Source: VAUL01 sp964603155
GTDB lineage: Bacteria; Desulfobacterota; Desulfuromonadia; Desulfuromonadales; BM103
DNA: 64,000 nucleotides
Direction of reading: 5' to 3'
NCBI GenBank assembly: GCA_964603155.1
Contig: CAZRTZ010000005.1
Span: forward strand, 1 to 64,000
Below the pieces are notes generated by a model. The model was given only the letters and a program-made list of their open reading frames with translations, was not told the origin of the DNA and searched no databases. This document shows positions 61,577 through 64,000 of this stretch, in pieces. Made by a program: the position numbers and the translations under genes. Positions within the stretch are counted from its first letter, which is position 1; each line of letters starts with the position of its first letter.

Positions 61577-63955
61577 GTGTTCAGCAAATTCGACCTGCGT
61601 TGGAAGACCCTGATCGTCATGCTGCTGGTGGCCGTGGTGCCGCTGGTGATCAGCATGATGATCCTCTCCGGTGTCGCCCAGAACCAGCTGCGCTCCAGCC
61701 TGATCCAGGTCGCCGAGAAAGCCAGGAACTTCGTCGATCTCAGCGCTGCCAACACGCAGCGCGAGATGTCCAACAGCATCACCCTTCTCGGCACCACCGC
61801 CGACCTGATCAACGCCGTCTATTTCACCACCCTGACCCAGGATCCGGCCCAGTTGACCGAATACCTGGAATCCGCCCGTGACCAGAACAAGTTCAGCGCC
61901 ATCGAAGTGGTCGACCCGCAGGGGAAGCAGCTGGCGCGGGCCCAGTCCAAGGAATCCGGGCTCCCCGAGCCCAAGCCGGGGGAGCCCCTCGATGCGGCTG
62001 TCGCCAAGCTGCTGCAGGGGAACACCAAGGCAGGGATGCTCCCCTATGCCGGCAAGATGGGCAACCTGGCGGTGACTCCCGTACAATTCCAGGGGCAGAC
62101 CATCGGCTATCTCCTCGGCATCAAGCTGCTCGATAACGCCTATGCCAAGCAGCTGCGCGACATCAGCGGCGTGGAGGTCGCCTTCTTTGGCCCTCAGGCG
62201 GTGATTGGCGCCTCGCACCCGGATTTACTCAAGCTCAATGTCGACAACTCTTTTGACGGTGGTTCGACCATCGAGTTGGGCGATGCCGATTACTACCCGG
62301 TGGTCCGCGAACTGGCCGGCAAGGAGTACCGCCTGCTGGTGGCCATGGACCTCTCCATCGAGGCCACCGCTGTCAACTCCCTGCGCACGGCGAGCTTCTT
62401 CCTGACCATTGGCGCGGCGCTGGTGACGCTGCTGGTGGCCACCCTCTTCTCCCGTTTCCTGGTCAAGCCGCTGCGCGAGATGGTCACCAACCTTCGCGAA
62501 ATCTCCCAGGGGGAGGCCGATCTGACCCATCGCCTGGAAGTGACCAGTGAGGACGAGCTCGGTCAGCTGGCCGGCAACTTCAACGGCTTCGTCGAGCGCC
62601 TGCGGGAAATGGTTGAGCGGGTGCGCAACGCCGCCAGCGACATCTTCAGTGCGACCGAACGCATCCGCCAGACCTCCCAGGAGGTCAGTTCCGGGACGGT
62701 TCGCCAGGCGGCTTCGCTGGAGGATTCCTTCGAAGCGGTGCAGGGGATCGACGAATCGGCCCTCGACGTGGCCAACGGCATCAGCTCGCTGCTCGATGCG
62801 GTGGAGATCAGTTCCTCGGCGACCCTGGAACTCGGGGCCACCATCGAGGAGATCGTCTCCCAGGCCGAGCGGCTCTTCGCCACCATCGAGGAAGTGACCA
62901 GCTCGATCGCCCAGATGTCGGTTTCCAGCCAGCAGGTTTCCGACAATATCGACAACCTCTCGTCGTCCACCGAGGTGACGGCTTCGTCGATCACCCAGAT
63001 GGATGCATCGATCAAGGAGGTCGAGGAGACGGCGCTGCAGACCAACCAGCTTTCCGAGCAGGCCAGCCAGGATGCCGAGAAGGGAAAGGCCGCGGTGGCC
63101 GAGACGCTCGCCGGTATCCAGGCCATTCAGGCCACCGTCGAGGAGGCCAGCAGGGCCATTGAGGACCTCGGGCGCCAGTCCCGCGAGATCGGCAGCATCC
63201 TCACCGTTATCGACGAGGTGGCCGACCAGACCCGGCTGCTGTCTCTGAATGCCTCGATTATCGCGGCCCAGGCCGGGGAGCACGGCAAGGGCTTTGCGGT
63301 GGTGGCCGACGAGATCCGCGAGCTGGCGGAGCGCACCGCGGTCTCGACCCAGGAGATCGGCGCCATCATCAGCCGCCTCCAGGACGGCACGAGCAGTGCG
63401 GTCAAGGCGATGCAGGCCGGCAGTCGCCGGGTCAACGAGGAAGCCGAGCGCTCCAAGGTGGCCGAGCAGGCGCTGGAAAAGATTACCGCCAGCACCCTCA
63501 AATCGGCCCATCAGGTGAAGGGGATCGTGCGGGCCACCCAGGAGCAGGCCCGCGGCAGCCGGCAGATCACCGAGGCGGTCAATCAGGTTTCCTCCATGCT
63601 GCAGCAGATCGCCCAGTCGGTGCGCCAGCAGTCGAGCGGCATCCGGCAACTGGCCAAGGCCGCCGAGGCGATGCGCGACATTGCCTCCCAGGTCAAGCTC
63701 AGCACCGGCGAACAGGCCAAGGGGACGCACCAGATCAACGCCAACATGGAGCGGGTGCGCACCATGATGCAGCAGATCGACAAATCCTCGCAGGAGCAGT
63801 CGAGCCGCAGCCGGCAGATGGTCGAGGCGATTTCCGAGATCCGCAAGGTCGCCGAGAACAATGCCGCGCGCACGGCCGAACTCGACCAGGTGGTCGAGCG
63901 CCTGGCGACCCAGGCGACCGTGCTGGACAAGGAAATCGGTTCGTTCCGTTCCTAG
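61577..63955 (+). CDS. Methyl-accepting chemotaxis protein
   Basis: A chemoreceptor of 792 residues. TM1 (about 12-32) is followed by a ~240-residue periplasmic sensor of Cache-like pattern, TM2 (about 272-295), a HAMP domain (about 298-350) and a long cytoplasmic signalling coiled coil. The hairpin tip reads DQTRLLSLNASI, a slight variant of the usual DQTNLLALNAAI. GTG start with AGGAAGGG upstream. It lies last in the cytochrome-porin-binding protein unit, suggesting taxis linked to the electron acceptor or its ligand; this is inference. Confidence 0.92.
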   Translation: MFSKFDLRWKTLIVMLLVAVVPLVISMMILSGVAQNQLRSSLIQVAEKARNFVDLSAANTQREMSNSITLLGTTADLINAVYFTTLTQDPAQLTEYLESARDQNKFSAIEVVDPQGKQLARAQSKESGLPEPKPGEPLDAAVAKLLQGNTKAGMLPYAGKMGNLAVTPVQFQGQTIGYLLGIKLLDNAYAKQLRDISGVEVAFFGPQAVIGASHPDLLKLNVDNSFDGGSTIELGDADYYPVVRELAGKEYRLLVAMDLSIEATAVNSLRTASFFLTIGAALVTLLVATLFSRFLVKPLREMVTNLREISQGEADLTHRLEVTSEDELGQLAGNFNGFVERLREMVERVRNAASDIFSATERIRQTSQEVSSGTVRQAASLEDSFEAVQGIDESALDVANGISSLLDAVEISSSATLELGATIEEIVSQAERLFATIEEVTSSIAQMSVSSQQVSDNIDNLSSSTEVTASSITQMDASIKEVEETALQTNQLSEQASQDAEKGKAAVAETLAGIQAIQATVEEASRAIEDLGRQSREIGSILTVIDEVADQTRLLSLNASIIAAQAGEHGKGFAVVADEIRELAERTAVSTQEIGAIISRLQDGTSSAVKAMQAGSRRVNEEAERSKVAEQALEKITASTLKSAHQVKGIVRATQEQARGSRQITEAVNQVSSMLQQIAQSVRQQSSGIRQLAKAAEAMRDIASQVKLSTGEQAKGTHQINANMERVRTMMQQIDKSSQEQSSRSRQMVEAISEIRKVAENNAARTAELDQVVERLATQATVLDKEIGSFRS

Positions 63956-63980
63956 TGGCGGCGGTTGTGAGAATTCGACC

Positions 63981-64000
63981 CCTTGCCGTAAGCGGCAAGG
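63981..64000 (+). terminator. Terminator hairpin after the chemoreceptor gene (reaches window end)
   Basis: CCTTGCCG-TAAG-CGGCAAGG, an 8-bp perfect stem 25 bp after the stop codon. Any T-tract lies beyond the window. Confidence 0.55.

Overview
The window is about two-thirds G+C and almost fully coding. It looks like chromosomal core sequence from a Desulfuromonadales/Geobacterales-type bacterium (Desulfuromonadota). This is inferred from gene content: an mtnA-glnE pair, a Nif3/zinc-ribbon/rnpB/tRNA/rpoD/dnaG block, a his operon with a short-form HisG, a split ferredoxin-containing glutamate synthase, MshEN-receiver and PATAN-receiver proteins, and a multiheme lipoprotein cytochrome with an MtrB/PioB-like outer-membrane barrel. 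I see no prophage, transposase or CRISPR array.

Layout. 1-6.5 kb: nitrogen assimilation (split glutamate synthase behind a near-consensus sigma-54 promoter; glnE) and mtnA. 6.5-13.6 kb: PilZ protein, ttcA, carbonic anhydrase, K+ channel, small J-protein, ilvE and a three-gene arsenosugar-type set (CMD-like protein, ArsS, TVP38) without a local arsM. 13.8-25.2 kb: plsY, mltG, a receiver/PATAN/J/TPR protein, an S1-repeat protein, a zinc CDF exporter, a D,D-carboxypeptidase, transketolase and an alanine-type aminotransferase. The aminotransferase is preceded by a textbook-looking ribosome-mediated attenuator: a 35-residue leader peptide with seven consecutive Ala codons, an antiterminator pairing and a terminator. 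25.5-30.5 kb: a stress island with a PspF-like sigma-54 activator, repeated TGCGAC boxes, two small heat-shock proteins and ClpB. 30.5-36.8 kb: MshEN-receiver protein, thioredoxin-fold protein, several conserved proteins, RNase P RNA and a CAU tRNA.

36.9-55.2 kb is one long minus-strand housekeeping superoperon, read from rho through rpmE, thyX, prfA, prmC, murA, hisGDBHAFE, yqeY, cvpA, mutS2, dnaG to rpoD. Nearly every gap over 40 bp inside it is filled by an inverted-repeat element. Several of these repeats reach into the 3' end of a gene and supply its stop codon. 55.5-64 kb: gluQRS, then a plus-strand block with an Rrf2-type Fe-S regulator, a ten-motif cytochrome lipoprotein, a heme-motif-bearing outer-membrane barrel, a periplasmic binding protein and a chemoreceptor. 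This suggests extracellular electron transfer with linked redox regulation and sensing.

The most interesting signals are the Ala-codon attenuator, the TGCGAC-box/sigma-54 activator/small-HSP arrangement, the intergenic repeat families that cap genes, a 57-codon unannotated reading frame at 17.6-17.8 kb, a putative small RNA next to the Rrf2 gene, and the CXXCH motif inside the outer-membrane barrel.
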